Positions 10,340-21,546 of a stretch of DNA of 64,000 bases are shown in pieces. Location of the stretch: NCBI GenBank assembly GCA_037951105.1, contig JBAMJV010003339.1:49035-113034 (forward strand). The letters run 5' to 3'. The DNA is from Echinarachnius parma. Its lineage: Eukaryota > Echinodermata > Echinoidea > Clypeasteroida > Echinarachniidae. Position 1 is the first letter of the stretch. Each line of letters opens with the position of its first letter. Both the position numbers and the translations under genes were made by a program. A model generated the notes under the pieces. It was not told the DNA's origin. It searched no databases and saw nothing but the letters and a program-made list of their open reading frames with translations.

Positions 10340-11375
10340 CCTTCATCTTCTTTTTCTGCGTCTTCATTTTCTTCTTCTTCTTCTTCTTCTTCTTCTTCTT
10401 CTTCTTCTTCTTCTTCTTCTTCTTCTTCTTCTTCTTCTTCTTCTTCTTCTTCTTCTTCTTCTCATCCTTCTTCTTCTTCTTCTTTTTCATATTCTCCCCT
10501 TCCTTCTTCTATGTCGTCCCTTCCGTCGTCTTCTTCTTCCTCGTCACTACCGTTTCCTCCTTCTTCTCTTCTTTTTCTTCATCCCTTCCGTCTTCTCTTC
10601 CTTAAATGCGTCTTCTTGTTCCTCATTTTCTTCTTCTTCGTCCCTTCCGTCTTCTCCTTCTTTTTCTCCGTCCCTTCCGTCTTCTCTTTCTTATGCGTCT
10701 TCTTGTTCCTCTTTTTCTTCTTCTTCGTCCCTCCCGTCTTCTGCTTCTTATTCTTTTCTTCCTTATCTTATTCTCCTTCTTTTCTGTATTCTGCTTCTTC
10801 TTCTTCTTCTTTTCTTTTTCGTGTCTTTTTCTTATTCTTCTCCTCCTCTTATTTGTCGTACCTTCCGTATTCTGCTTCTAATTGTTCTTCTTCACCTCCT
10901 TCTCCTCTTCTTTGTCGTCCCTTCCTTCTTCTTCTTCTCCTTCTTCCTCTTCTTCTTCTTCATCACCCTTCTTCTTCTTCTTTCTTTTCTCATTCTTCCT
11001 TTTTCTTTTTCTTTTTTCTTGTACGAATCCGCATTATGCTTCTTATTCTTCTTCTTCTCATCCTGCTCCTTTTTCTCTGTCGTCCCGTCTTCTTTCTGCT
11101 ACTTTTCCTTGTTCCTTCCGTCGTCTCCTTCTCCTTCTTTCTCGTCACTATCGTTTCCTTCTTCTTCTCCTTCCTTTTCTCCGTCCCTTCCGTCTTCTCT
11201 TTCTTATGCGTCTTCTCTTTCTTATGCGTCTTCTCTTTCTTATGCGTCTTCTTGTTGATATCCTGCATATTCTTATTCTTATTTTTCTTCTTCTTCGTCC
11301 CTTCCGTCTTCTGCTTCTTATTCTTTTCTCCTTCTTCCTTATCTCTCCCGTATACTATTTCTTAATCTTCTTTTT
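10340..11375 (+). repeat. 1-kb polypyrimidine tract with a pure (TTC)n core
   Basis: The plus strand is almost only C and T for about 1 kb. A perfect (TTC)n run of about 30 units lies at 10371-10462. It is followed by a degenerate minisatellite built from 'cgtcccttccgtcttct' and 'cttatgcgtcttct' phrases. The phrase 'cttatgcgtcttctctt' is repeated in tandem at about 11209-11250. Long open frames here are an artefact of composition (Ser, Phe and Leu runs). The mirror-symmetric purine/pyrimidine bias could allow triplex DNA. Confidence 0.92.
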
Positions 11376-11841
11376 TTTTTCGCGCATCTTATTTCTTTGA
11401 ATTTGACTGGAGGTAGATGCAATCGTAGCAGTGAGATCGGAGCTAATAGCCAATTTGATGGCAGTGTTGACCATTTGAATATCACACGTAGTAGCCTACT
11501 CCAAAAAAAAAAATCCAATCCAAGTGCATCTCTCATTACAACGTAACGCTTTCCCATAAGCTAGAGCCAATCAGATTGCTTGTTTTATCGTTGTGCTAAA
11601 AGTGTATTTTGATGCGATGTGATGACGCGAACTTTATCTGGATTTTGTTGTATACATGGAATCTCAACTCACAGTAAATGTATTCGTTTAAATGAATTAA
11701 TTCTAAAGAGATAAGGAATGATTACCAATTTGAAAAATTACCGAAAACACATTTGAAGTTGAAAAATAATCTTACGAAAAGAGACCGATACGCCGCTAGC
11801 ACTTCGGCTAACGAAGGTCAACAGGCTATTGCCGCCTGAGC
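11376..11841. other. Unannotated spacer
   Basis: No gene or clear repeat is seen between the pyrimidine tract and the inverted-repeat elements. Confidence 0.5.
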
Positions 11842-12282
11842 TCCGGGGCGCGCAATTTTTTTGACCGCTAGCCTGGCCACTTTCGCCATAATACTCGTGA
11901 AAGCGCGCTTGTAATCCAAGACTAGCCGCGCTGTATGCGATACAATTTCTTTGCATCAAACTCTGCATGCGACTCTGCGACATCGATCTAGCTTTAAAGA
12001 CAAGTCCAAGGGCAAAAAATTAAGGGTAACCATTAATTAGTGGCCGATCTCGATGCGGACTACGACCACGACGATGAGACTAGGAATATTCATCTAGGGG
12101 TAGATAATTAATATACACTCACAGTCATCATGGTGTGTGAAACCACGATTTTATTGCGAAAATTGCTATGCTTGCGTGTAAATCAACACACGCGAGCTAG
12201 TCTTGGCTTACCAGCGCGCTTTCACGAGTTTTTGAGGAAAGTGGCCAGGCTAGCGTGTAACAAAAAATTGCGCCTCCGGGGC
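11842..12282. mobile_element. Inverted-repeat element with ~85-bp arms (first copy)
   Basis: The left arm (11842-11924) and right arm (12196-12282) are imperfect reverse complements. They share CCGCTAGCCTGGCCACTTT, 'ctcgtgaaagcgcgc' and CCAAGACTAG. The body contains the conserved block 'ggccgatctcgatgcggact' that recurs in the element at 12839. This is a non-autonomous foldback element without a protein frame. Confidence 0.7.
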
Positions 12283-12479
12283 ACTGGTCGGCTACAAAAG
12301 GTGGCAGGGAGGCATAATGCTACGCCATGAATCTGGGAGTTAGCCTTTTCTTCAGTTTACCACAAATGTAGAAAATAAAACAGAAAAAAGGCCTTCCTCC
12401 CATATTCATGATAATGACGTTTGTGTTGTGCCTCCCTGCATGGTGCCTCCTTTCGTAGCCAACCAGTGCCCCGGAGGCC
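12272..12479. mobile_element. 208-bp hairpin MITE
   Basis: The termini GCCTCCGGGGCACTGG and CCAGTGCCCCGGAGGC are perfect inverse copies. The arms continue imperfectly for about 43 bp (GGCTACaaAAGG, GGCAGGGAGGCA). It overlaps the right end of the previous inverted repeat, so it seems to have inserted into, or captured, its GC-rich end. No target duplication could be assigned. Confidence 0.7.
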
Positions 12480-12838
12480 CGGCGGGAAGAGCATGTTGAT
12501 GTTTCGTAAATCATATAATTTAGCGCAATAATTATACAAGCAATCTGATTGGCTCTTGCTTACGGGATCGCGCTACGTTCCAATGAAAGATGCACTGGGA
12601 TTGGATACATTTCCAGAGAGTGTTGTAATTTTTGTGAAGTATTTTTCCACTTTTTGAAGAAATGTGCATCTTTTGAGCTTTTCGGAATGTTATCATATTA
12701 TATTTATGTACAACATAATATACATGTAAGAAATAAGATAGATCTCGGAGGTGGGTCACGAAACGAATGAATTTCGACCGATCACGGCCCGCGGGCGTAT
12801 TTTTTTTGTTCCATGTTCGCCCAAAACGGGCCCAAAAC
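12480..12838. other. Spacer between foldback elements
   Basis: I see no gene. 'agcaatctgattggctcttgc' near 12540 echoes, inverted, 'gagccaatcagattgcttg' at 11563, which suggests that the two foldback elements lie in a larger inverted arrangement. Confidence 0.45.
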
Positions 12839-13076
12839 GCGCTGGTAAGCCAAGACTAGAGCCTGATGTAGACCATTAATTAGTGGCCGATCTCGATGCG
12901 GACTACGACCACGACGATGAGACTAGGAATATTCATCTAGGCGTAAATACAATGCACTCACACTCTCACAGTCACCATGGTGTGTGAAACTACAATTTTA
13001 TTGAGAAAATGGCTAGGCTTTTGATGCATAGAAATTGTATCGCATACAGCAGACGCTAGTCTTGGCTTACTAGCGC
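12839..13076. mobile_element. Short foldback element, second copy of the 11.9-kb family
   Basis: It is bounded by GCGCTGGTAAGCCAAGACTA and its near reverse complement ending at 13076. It carries a block of about 70 bp (12872-12940) that is almost identical to 12030-12098. The two copies give the family ends as GCGCTrGTAAGCCAAGACTAG. Confidence 0.7.
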
Positions 13077-13079
13077 GCC

Positions 13080-13633
13080 TTAAAGTGATCCGTGTAAAGT
13101 GTCAGATATTGCACAAACTGACATTTGAGACTTCAATCCTTTATCAATATCATTGTAAAATAGATTTGAAAGATTTGTGAAAGTTTGAAAGAAAACGAAC
13201 ACTGTTTACCTAGTGAAAAGACGAATATTGAGTTCATATTTTATCACCGAATACTGATGGTCTGTTGTAGATTTGTTGCAGGAATAATCATCCGTTTGAT
13301 CTTGACAATATCCGCACCCGTGTATACAGCTACAGACGGTACGGAATTCATGGAATTTGCGCACACTAGGCTCAAAGTTCAGTGGGTCGGGAAAATTTCG
13401 GGTCGGGAAAATTCAGCGACGTCAATTGTACTTTTTATCAATACCGTTAGCTAACGCTTTTGAAATAATGATTTTCAATGATAATTATCTTCATACTAAA
13501 GGGACATTTGAAAAAACCGAACCCTATTTTATTCTTCTCTTACCATAAGCTAAACAACACGGCAGAAGAGAAACGAGGAAGCTCCAAATATTGTTCGTGG
13601 AGTTAGACACTTTACCTGTGTCAGTCACTTTAA
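13080..13633. mobile_element. TTAA-flanked TIR element, family T1 copy a
   Basis: The element runs from TTAA-AGTGATCCGTGTAAAG to GACACTTTAC...GTCACT-TTAA. Copies at 46076-46629 and 58206-58496 have the same ends and the same internal order ('atattgcacaaa', 'ttttcaatgataa', 'accataagctaaacaacacgg'). It is non-coding. TTAA at both ends would fit a piggyBac-type target. All three copies also share GCG after the right TTAA, so the true boundary may lie slightly further out. Confidence 0.75.
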
Positions 13634-13824
13634 GCGAAAATGGCTCAACAGTGGTGTAAAAAGAATATACGCGGCCCGCGTTCTATGATGAAAAGGCCTC
13701 ATATCATTGTGTTATCCGTCCTTCGGATCTCACAAAATAACAATATTATTGACATTATAAGAACTATATAACACTTTAATATCCTCTTTTTACTTACTAT
13801 CCTGAGTTAAGAATACGTTAAAAT

Positions 13825-14963
13825 CAGGGGTGTCGATCCTGGGGGGGGGGGGGGGGGGGGGGGGGGCAGGGGGGCGGTCGCCCCCCCCCCCCCCCCCCCA
13901 ATGAAAATATTTGGGGGGCGAACATATCATTTCGCCCCCCCCCCCCCCCCCCAATAATTCCGAAAATGAGGAAGACAAAAATCGAGTGATATAATGCGAA
14001 AGAGGGGAAAGACACGTTTATCAGTAATTAATCTTCAAAATAGCCGTTTTTTAGTTTAAAAAGGACTGTAAATCTTTTTTTTTTGCCGCGCGCTTCGCGC
14101 GCATACAGTTTCTCATATTGCAAGTTTCATTTGGGTTGCGGGAACTCACCTTTTGAAATGTGTTGGGCAGCGTAATTTCTCAAACGCACACCTCAAACGA
14201 AGTTTATTAAACCCTCATCTATAGATAGCACACCGTCACAGAAAATAAAATAATCTCGGTACATATGCGCTAAACGCAAATCAAATTGGAATATCATGTC
14301 CCCCCACAATTGAAAAAGGAGCAGATTGTCCCCCTCCCTTTGTCATTATGTATGTTTGGTTCCATACCTACATGTATATACTTCATATTACGTGAAATTT
14401 CTGTCTCAGGTGTGCACCAAATCGCACAATTTCACGCCCCAAAATACAAAATCTCCCTACTGTGGGAGGGGGACACCCCCTCCCACACCCTCCCCCGCTC
14501 GGTCGCTTCGCTTCCTCGCAATGTCTCCCCTTCACTTTTGAGAAATTGTTGACGCCCTTGCTTAGTTTCATGGGAGCCCAATGCCCTAGACTATATCGAT
14601 GGCTCTATAGTATACATGATCACGTGGATCCATCTCATGCAAGGCTCAGTCTTTTCCTCGCTATCCCCTTTAAAAATACGTTATGAGTAGGTTCACTATT
14701 TTATACAATTTTAACACCCATGCTAGGAGCAAATGTGTGAAATCTAAAAGCTTCCGGGGGCTCCGCCCCCTGGACCCCCATTATTGTCCCCAAATGTGGG
14801 TGCCCCCCAAAGTCAGGTCTTCGAGCCATCAAGACACTTTCAATGAGCGCATAATAAAACTTCCGGGCATGCCAATGTGGGGCTTTTAGCTCTCTCAGTG
14901 GTCACTTTGGAATTTTTTTTCAAATTTCGCCCCCCCAATCTCAAAAACGGATCGACACCCCTG
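13825..14963 (+). mobile_element. Non-autonomous hAT element, 1.14 kb, 8-bp TSD GTTAAAAT
   Basis: The terminal inverted repeats CAGGGGTGTCGATCC and GGATCGACACCCCTG are perfect. The flanks 13817-13824 and 14964-14971 are both GTTAAAAT, an exact 8-bp target duplication as made by hAT transposases. The body has several runs of 15-27 G or C, a 'cgcgcgcttcgcgcgc' palindrome and a region 'ctcggtcgcttcgcttcctcgc', but no open transposase frame. An inverted second copy is at 24943-26260. Confidence 0.92.
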
Positions 14964-14971
14964 GTTAAAAT

Positions 14972-15342
14972 TGCTCCATTTGCTCCCTTTCTCGGCTTTT
15001 AGCGTGTATTTTTGAATATATTCATATTGGTGAAATATGAAGCGCGGTATTTAGACGAAATGAGGTGATGAAGAAACATGCCGGGTTTTTTAAAGGTAGT
15101 TTTACAGTGGGGGGGGGGGGGGGGGAGGGGGCGCCGGGAGGTTAGTGAAATGCCTGATCGCCACGAAAATTTGCACCCATCTATACAGTAAAGTGTATTG
15201 AATACTATGTATGCAAATAAGATAATATATAATTCAAAGGTTTCCCCCATAAATCATATACATGTATTTCGATAAAAAAAGGGATAGTTTCGTTTTGGTT
15301 TAGGGGGCGCTTCAGGAAACAATTCATGATACGAACATTACA
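14972..15342. other. Spacer with a dispersed ~110-bp repeat
   Basis: The part 15225-15335 ('cccataaatcatata', 'gggatagttt.gttttggttta', 'gggcgcttcaggaa', 'attcatg') recurs in the same orientation at 20455-20545. A 15-bp G run lies near 15110. No gene is seen. Confidence 0.6.
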
Positions 15343-15513
15343 ATGATAATGAAGATAGAGATGATTATGATAATGATATTGATGATAATGATGATATTGA
15401 TGATGCTGATGATGAGTATGATGATGATGATGACGATGGTGATGACGAGGGTGATGATATTGATGGTTATGATGATAATGACCGTACTTCTAATGGTGAT
15501 GTTCATGGTAATG
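15343..15513 (+). repeat. Degenerate (GAT)n microsatellite, left part
   Basis: Repeats of GAT/GATGAT/AATGAT fill about 170 bp and give a false Met/Ile-rich reading frame. Very similar sequence resumes at 17766, so the LINEs between them split one microsatellite. Confidence 0.85.
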
Positions 15514-15514
15514 A

Positions 15515-16273
15515 GTCATATTTTATCATGGATTAGAGCGAACAAATTATCATTGAATCTCCAGAAAACGAAATATATGTTGTTTAGTAAATCTATAGAT
15601 TCTTCGTTACCGGCTAACATAGTTTTTGAAAACACACCATTGGAGCGTGTTTCATTCATTAAATTTCTGGGTGTAACGGTTGATAGTAACCTTTCTTGGA
15701 AACATCATATCGATAATATTTGTAAAACTATTTCTCGTAATATTGGTATTATTTATAAAGTAAAAACATGTCTTCATTTTACTTCACTAATTATGCTTTA
15801 TAGTTCTTTGATACTCCCATACTTAAATTATGGTCTTTTAGTTTGGGGAAACACACATGAAACTTTATTAGATAAAGTGTTGTTATTACAAAAGAAGGTT
15901 ATTCGTATTATTTATAACTCCCCTTTTCGCTCCCATACTGACTCTTTATTTTTTGAAAATAAGATACTGAAGGTAAAAGACCTATTTTTATTTCAACTTG
16001 GTCAATTTATGTATAATTATAATAATAACATGCTACCATCTGTTTTTCAAGAAATGTTTTTTTAAAAATAGTTCAGTTCATAATTATCCAACTAGACATT
16101 CTGAAGAATTTCATTTACCTCTCTTGCGGACCCTACTTGCTCAAAATACATTTATATATGAAGGTCCTAAATTATGGAATTCTTTAAGTAATGAAATAAA
16201 AAATGCTCCATCGATTAATATCTTTAAGAAAAAATTTAAATTGTTTCTATTACAATCTTATAAACATCATTGA
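15515..16273 (+). pseudogene. L2/CR1-like LINE reverse transcriptase C-terminal half
   Basis: The plus-strand frame reads WIRANKLSLNLQKTKYMLFS, then FIKFLGVTVDSNLSWKHHID, SLILPYLNYGLLVWG and LLLQKKVIRIIYNSPFRSHT. These are the conserved blocks downstream of the catalytic YxDD in Jockey/L2/CR1 reverse transcriptases. One frameshift in the T run near 16056 moves the sense into the overlapping frame that ends at 16273 with YPTRHSEEFHLP and GPKLWNSLSNEIKNAP. The 5' half, with the catalytic site, is absent, which is the usual 5' truncation. It was inserted into a GAT microsatellite. Confidence 0.85.
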
Positions 16274-16430
16274 ATTATATCTCCCATTTACTCTTATTTC
16301 GTGCTTACGTCATCCTTAAACAAGGTCATTCTTTACTCACGGACTCAAAATGTAATCTGATATTATATATTGTGCCTTCTCATGCATTGTTCCATTCTAT
16401 TATGCGCAAGTCTTTTTCCTTATTTTCACT

Positions 16431-17430
16431 TTTTTTTTTTTTTTAATATGTAAGAAGGCAAGAAGCCAACATTTATTCATTTCAATCAAAGATAAAAATA
16501 CAAAATATATACAGATACATACATAAATGCATACATACATTTTAGCAGTTTAGCATAAGCCATATCAAAATTAATAAAATGAAATGAAAGAGAACTTTAA
16601 AAAGGCCATAGGGCCTTGTGAGTAAATTCTCAGGAAGTCGTATTATTTCAGTTTGGCACAATTAATAAAATGATAATTCACAATCAACAACAATAACAAA
16701 TAATACAAAAGAATCTTATTTAAGAGGATCAAAGGTATATTACAATATCAATAATTTTGTCAATAATTTTGTAGAAAATGGTGTTTGAGTGATTTTTTAA
16801 ATAATCTTAAATTAGAATGAGAACGAATAGAACTTGGTAACATATTCCAAACATTTGGCAGATTGAACCGAACAGATTTTTAAGCAAGAGTTGTAGTAAC
16901 TTTATACATATGAAATGAATTACCTATGCGGGTCTCATATTTATGAATATTTTTATTAAGACAAAACATCTCTGAAATATTTAAAGGTAACATATTTTGA
17001 AAATAATAAAAGCCAAGTAATAGCATGTAGTACAAAAATAAATCATAAAACTTCAGAAAGTTCAACATTTTAAATAATGGAGCTGAATGAGCTAAGTAAT
17101 TACTTTCTGTACAAATTCGTACGGCCTTTTTCTGTAACTTTAATAATGAGTCTATAACAAATTGAGAGGAATTTCCCCATACAACAACACAATAATTATG
17201 ACAAATGGGGCAATATCAAAGAATTATATAAAAATTTCAATGGGAACAAGGGTAAGTAATGCTTAAGTTTATACAAAATTCCAATGCACTTAGAGACTTT
17301 ATTAATTATATATTCAGTATGTACGCTCCAAGTTAAATGTTTGTCAATAAATACACCAAGGAAATTAACACTTGAACACTTGAACCCCACTTGCAGCTTA
17401 TCTTTTACATACATTTGTACCTCCGATCTC
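16431..17430 (-). pseudogene. L2-like LINE 3' fragment with poly(A) tail, inserted tail-to-tail
   Basis: On the minus strand the frame 17492-17196 contains SSVNFLGVFIDKHLTWSVHT and KFLYNSLILPHLS, matching the element at 15515. The sense continues in broken frames (PLFKMLNFLKFYDLFLYYML, KYETRIGNSFH, VRFNLPNVWNMLP) to about 16760. The minus strand then gives an AATAAA signal and a run of about 16 A (T run at 16430-16445), a standard LINE tail. The 5' truncation point is about 17410-17430. It sits inside the 3' region of the plus-strand copy. Confidence 0.8.
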
Positions 17431-17765
17431 TCACTTCCTTTTGGCAGTGTCTCATTGTTTGTATTGTGTGCGTCTTCTCCTATTTGTGTCATGTAAAGTT
17501 CTCTCTTGTCCCATGTTGGTCTCTGTTGGCATCCCCTTTTCCCCCTTTTCCTCTCTATATTTGTTTATGTTGTTGTAGTCTAGAATGTGTTAATTTAAAT
17601 GTACAATATACCTAACTATTATTTGAGGGTTCCACAATTGTACAAGCATTGCTTTTTAGTGAACCCCTCTTGTTTCCAATATGTATATCACTATTTTGTG
17701 CAAATTATCATTATTCATTTGTAATGTTTTGTTGGAAGCAAGAATAAATTGAAATTTAATTGAAA
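17431..17765 (+). other. LINE 3'-UTR-like segment ending in AATAAA
   Basis: The segment ends with 'ggaagcaagaataaattgaa' and a (TTGAAA)-rich tail next to resumed GAT repeats. The simplest reading is the displaced 3' UTR of the plus-strand LINE at 15515, split by the minus-strand copy. This is an inference from position. Confidence 0.5.
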
Positions 17766-17856
17766 TTGATGATAACGATGATAATTAAAAAGATGATGGT
17801 AATGGTCATATTGATGGTAATTATAATGATGGTAATGATGACGACGAGGGTGTGAT
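17766..17856 (+). repeat. Degenerate (GAT)n microsatellite, right part
   Basis: GATGATAACGATGATAATT-type repeats resume here and include 'gatgacgacgagggtg', which resembles 'gatgacgagggtgat' in the left part. Confidence 0.8.
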
Positions 17857-18236
17857 ATTGATTATTCTAGCCATTATGAAAACTGGTATACACATATTAG
17901 GGAATGCCTCTAATTAAATTAAACAAACAAATCTCTCGTGGTTATATACATACACCCTGATGTTTTCTGAGTAAACCTGTAAAGTGTCCTTTTTGTTGAA
18001 ATACAAGCATGACAAGCAAACCCTGATTATAATCATGATTTTATTATAATCGCCCTAACATGCCTTCAAAATGTTCAAGGAAACAAGCTATGTTTTTAGG
18101 CATAGTTGGTGGGTTTATACGGAGATGGTAAATATTCTAGCCAGAACAAATTAATTGACTGTTTACTCCTTTCTTTCTCAAGTACAACATTTCAAAGCAG
18201 CGCATCAATAGAGCAAGAGAGTTTGATTTGTTTGTG
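17857..18236. other. Unannotated spacer
   Basis: No gene, RNA gene or clear repeat seen. Confidence 0.5.
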
Positions 18237-18800
18237 TCTTGGTTTTTGCGGAACACTTTCACTTCCTGGTAACAATACGTGCGTACTCCGAAAGTGCGCC
18301 TCGCATTATCGGTCTATTGAAATTCGACGCCTCGCCCCTCTTTCATCTTTGACAATAGCGACCGTCAGGCTATGCATTCAAATTAATCACAATGGAATGT
18401 ATCACTAGGGTTTGCGATTAGGAGTCTTTTATGTTCATGTCTTGATTTCTACGGAACAATTAGAATGTTTAACTTCCTGTGAACAATACGTGCGCACCAG
18501 GGGCGTCGATCTGTTCGGAAAACACAATGCATTGGTGGGGCGAGCATTGTTTGTGAACAATGTATTGTGTTTTCCGGACAGATCGACGCCCCTGGTGCGC
18601 ACGCAAGTGCGCCACACCTTATCAGTCTATTGAAATACAACACATCGCCCCTCTTTTATCTTTGACAATGAAGACCGTCACGCCATCCGTTCATATTAAT
18701 CACAAAGGAGTGCATCGTGAGTAGGGTTACATGAAGGTCTTTTTTAATGTTTCGTGTCTTGACTTCTGCAGAACGATTAGTGTGTTAAATCATTTGTGAT
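18237..18800. repeat. Tandem repeat, ~205-bp unit, 2.2 copies
   Basis: Units start at 18237, 18440 and 18757 with 'tcttg.tttctgcggaac'. They share 'aacttcctg.gaacaatacg', 'agtgcgcc.caccttatc.gtctattgaaa' and 'atctttgacaatg'. The second unit is about 105 bp longer because of the hairpin element at 18498; the first unit serves as its empty site. Confidence 0.8.
18498..18594. mobile_element. 97-bp hAT hairpin MITE, 8-bp TSD GTGCGCAC
   Basis: The element starts CAGGGGCGTCGATCTG and ends with its reverse complement. The arms pair over about 36 bp with two mismatches around a short AT-rich centre. The flanks 18490-18497 and 18595-18602 are both GTGCGCAC. The neighbouring tandem unit lacks the insertion. 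The terminal CAGGGGCGTCGATC is shared with the larger hAT elements at 13825 and 24943, so it is probably mobilised by the same transposase. Confidence 0.9.
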
Positions 18801-18855
18801 AATAGAGACCGCTCCATACCACCTGCGAACGAGGCAGGGGGTCTGGGGGATGTAG

Positions 18856-18886
<31 letters not shown>

Positions 18887-19822
18887 CCGAGTTTTAAAAA
18901 CGTGCAAAAAGCCCCTCGAATTCGGGCAAATGCATGTCATGTTTCTGCAAAATAATATTACTTTCGGGCAAAACCATATGTCGTATTTGGGTAAAATAAT
19001 ATTACTTTCGGGCAAAATCATGCAATTTTCGGGCAAAACCGTTTACTATAATTTGTGTCGGATTTATTCTTCAAAACATGTCATAGTCGGGACATCAGCG
19101 TGGTGGAAACTTCTCTCTCCTTTTTGTTGTGTGCTTGTCAAGGGAAAATGGAAATTAGTTTGTTGGCGAATGCTTTTATGTATAAATGTCTACGGCAGTA
19201 TAATTATGATAAGGTGGCCTAATAGCAGAGCTGCATGGTAGGGGGGGGGGGGGGGGGTGCACGGGCAACCCCAATAATTTTGCCCCCAAACATAAAATAC
19301 ATTAGGAGAAATGTGTGTAAAATTTAAGTAAAGATGAGGTTTGCCCCGAAATCAGCCCGACCACACTACACGACTGATTATTTTCATAAATGTTTTGTAC
19401 AGTTACTATATTTATAAATAAAAAGTTGCTTGATTTGTTTTTATCATTTCAAACAAACTAAAATAATCTTAAATATAACTGCCGCAAATTCGTAAAATAT
19501 TCGCCCATTCGGGCAAAATCGTGTTATTTTCGGATTGAGCCATCATAAAACATAATATTTTTGAATCTTCGTGCATCAAAAAGGCTTGTCAGGTGAATAG
19601 TCATGAAGGAAATTATTCGGGCAAAATACATCAGCCCCCCCCCCCCCCCCCCCCCCCCCCCTCTGAGAAAAACGTTCCCCAACGCCCACGCATGCACAAA
19701 CTATGATGAACACATGGATGTATTTTGTTTTTACTTTCACATTTGATTATCATATTGTGGAACAAATTCACATTCTATTCGATTCACAAAAAGCACACAG
19801 TAAACCACCGTAAAAAAACAAA
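18801..19822. other. Poly-C/G-rich DNA with scattered TTCGGGCAAAA words
   Basis: There are C or G runs near 18850-18883, 19241-19257 and 19635-19660. The word CGGGCAAAA, often preceded by TT, occurs about seven times between 18921 and 19625. I see no gene and no clear element ends. Confidence 0.6.
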
Positions 19823-20040
19823 AAGGCACACGGTAAAATACTGAAGGGATGACATCTTCTGTAATCTGATGGATAATCTGTACAGTGATCCTATCCGTAA
19901 TCCTAACCCTAACCCTAACCCTAACCCCTCAGACGGTACTTTACTGAGTACCTCGTCACCCAGGTGATAGGTGACAACATCTAAACAATATATTACCGTG
20001 TACTTTTTTGTCATCCCTTCAGTATTTTACCGTGTGCCTT
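19823..20040. mobile_element. 218-bp MITE carrying telomere-like (CCCTAA)n
   Basis: Perfect 31-bp terminal inverted repeats start AAGGCACACGGTAAAATACT and end with the complement. The inner part holds about four CCCTAA units (19897-19926) followed by 'cccctcag', and weaker internal symmetry. No target duplication is clear and no protein is encoded. Confidence 0.82.
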
Positions 20041-21546
20041 ATTCTGTGTAATAGGTGATACATTTATATATATTGATTTAAAATAATGTATGTATTCACG
20101 TTGCAAGTGTTTCACCGTTTGTAAATATTTATCTTAATTATTTCAGTTTTATCAATGAAAAGTAACGAGATGATGCATAAATATAGAATAGTACCAATAC
20201 ACACTTTATGTTTGCATATCAACATAAACACTATATTCAACATCCACACGCACAAACCACACTCACAAATTAATACACACGCAGGAACACTGCAAAAATC
20301 GATATTAGTGACATGATCGGCATATCACTGATACAAATAGTTCATGGAACTTGGCTAGAAGTACACGTGAACGTAATGTCATAATGGTAATAATTGTTGG
20401 ATCTACTCAATATTAATGATCATGACTTGTATGCAAATATTAAAGGTAATACAATACAAAGTTGTTCCCATAAATCATATATCACGATAGTTAAAGGGAT
20501 AGTTTAGTTTTGGTTTAGAGGGCGCTTCAGGAAAAATTCATGTATGGGGTATGAATGGGGTAATGAAAAAAAATTATTCAACAAGTACTCCTATTTTGCT
20601 CTAAAATGGTATTATAATAATCCCCATATTGTTGTCAAGTCATTATTTACCCGATCATTATAATATTATTGTCAGGTCCATAAGTCTACTTCATCCTTCT
20701 ATCGAATGAGACATTGCGGGATAGTTGTATCATAATGGCATGGGATTTTTTTTTTTTTTTAGCTCATCAAGTATTCTTTCTTAGATATGTGGTGGCTCTG
20801 AAAAGAGCCGTTGGTGATTGGTGTCAACGCTTCTTCAAACTGAAGAGCGCCCGTCGACACTTGGCGTTGACCACATCGCGCATCTCTTTCTTGAACCTCT
20901 CTGATCGGGAACAGCCGGGAAAGTCCAGCTCAACCTGGGCTAAAATGGCGCGAAATGCCAACGGCGGCGTCGCAGAGCGCGGCCAATCAGCGCTCTTTCA
21001 TTGTTGTGCATAATTTATTCGTATCGCTAACCAATCACCGTTCAGATATTGTGTTCGACAAAGTAGTTCATTACTTGGCTGGGTAGTTACGTAATATAGT
21101 GAATGTTGTATATTTGCGCGTATACGTTTATAGTGTACGAGTGTTATATACGCGATGAACAATTAAAAAATAAAAACTATCCCCACTTCTATGTCAATAA
21201 AATTATATGGACAATTATTCATTCTTGTATATTTCCATATTAAGTAGATTAATAACGTCATGGCGAAATGATAATGATAACAAAATTTACTTTTATAGCG
21301 CATTTCTTTTCGTCTATAAATTGCACTTTACATCGCAATAATTGACTTACACACAAGTCCCACATTTAATGATAAATAACGCACTATAAATCGAAACGAA
21401 ATGAGAGTGGAATCAAGCGAACAAGAATAAAATGGCGAAATGGCAATTATGATAATGATAACAAACGTTAATTCTGTAGCGCATTTCTATTTGTCTGTAA
21501 ATTGCACTTTACATCGCAATAATTGTCTTACACACAAGTCCTATAT
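20041..21546. other. Non-coding DNA with two local repeats
   Basis: The part 20455-20545 repeats 15225-15335. The block 21265-21360 ('ataatgataacaaa', 'tagcgcatttct', 'attgcactttacatcgcaat', 'acacaagtcc') is repeated directly at 21447-21546. A 15-bp T run occurs near 20748. No gene is supported. Confidence 0.6.

Noticed and set aside
10241-11400. Ser/Phe/Leu-rich frames up to 374 codons and Lys-rich frames opposite
   Set aside because: Pure composition effect of the CTT tract.
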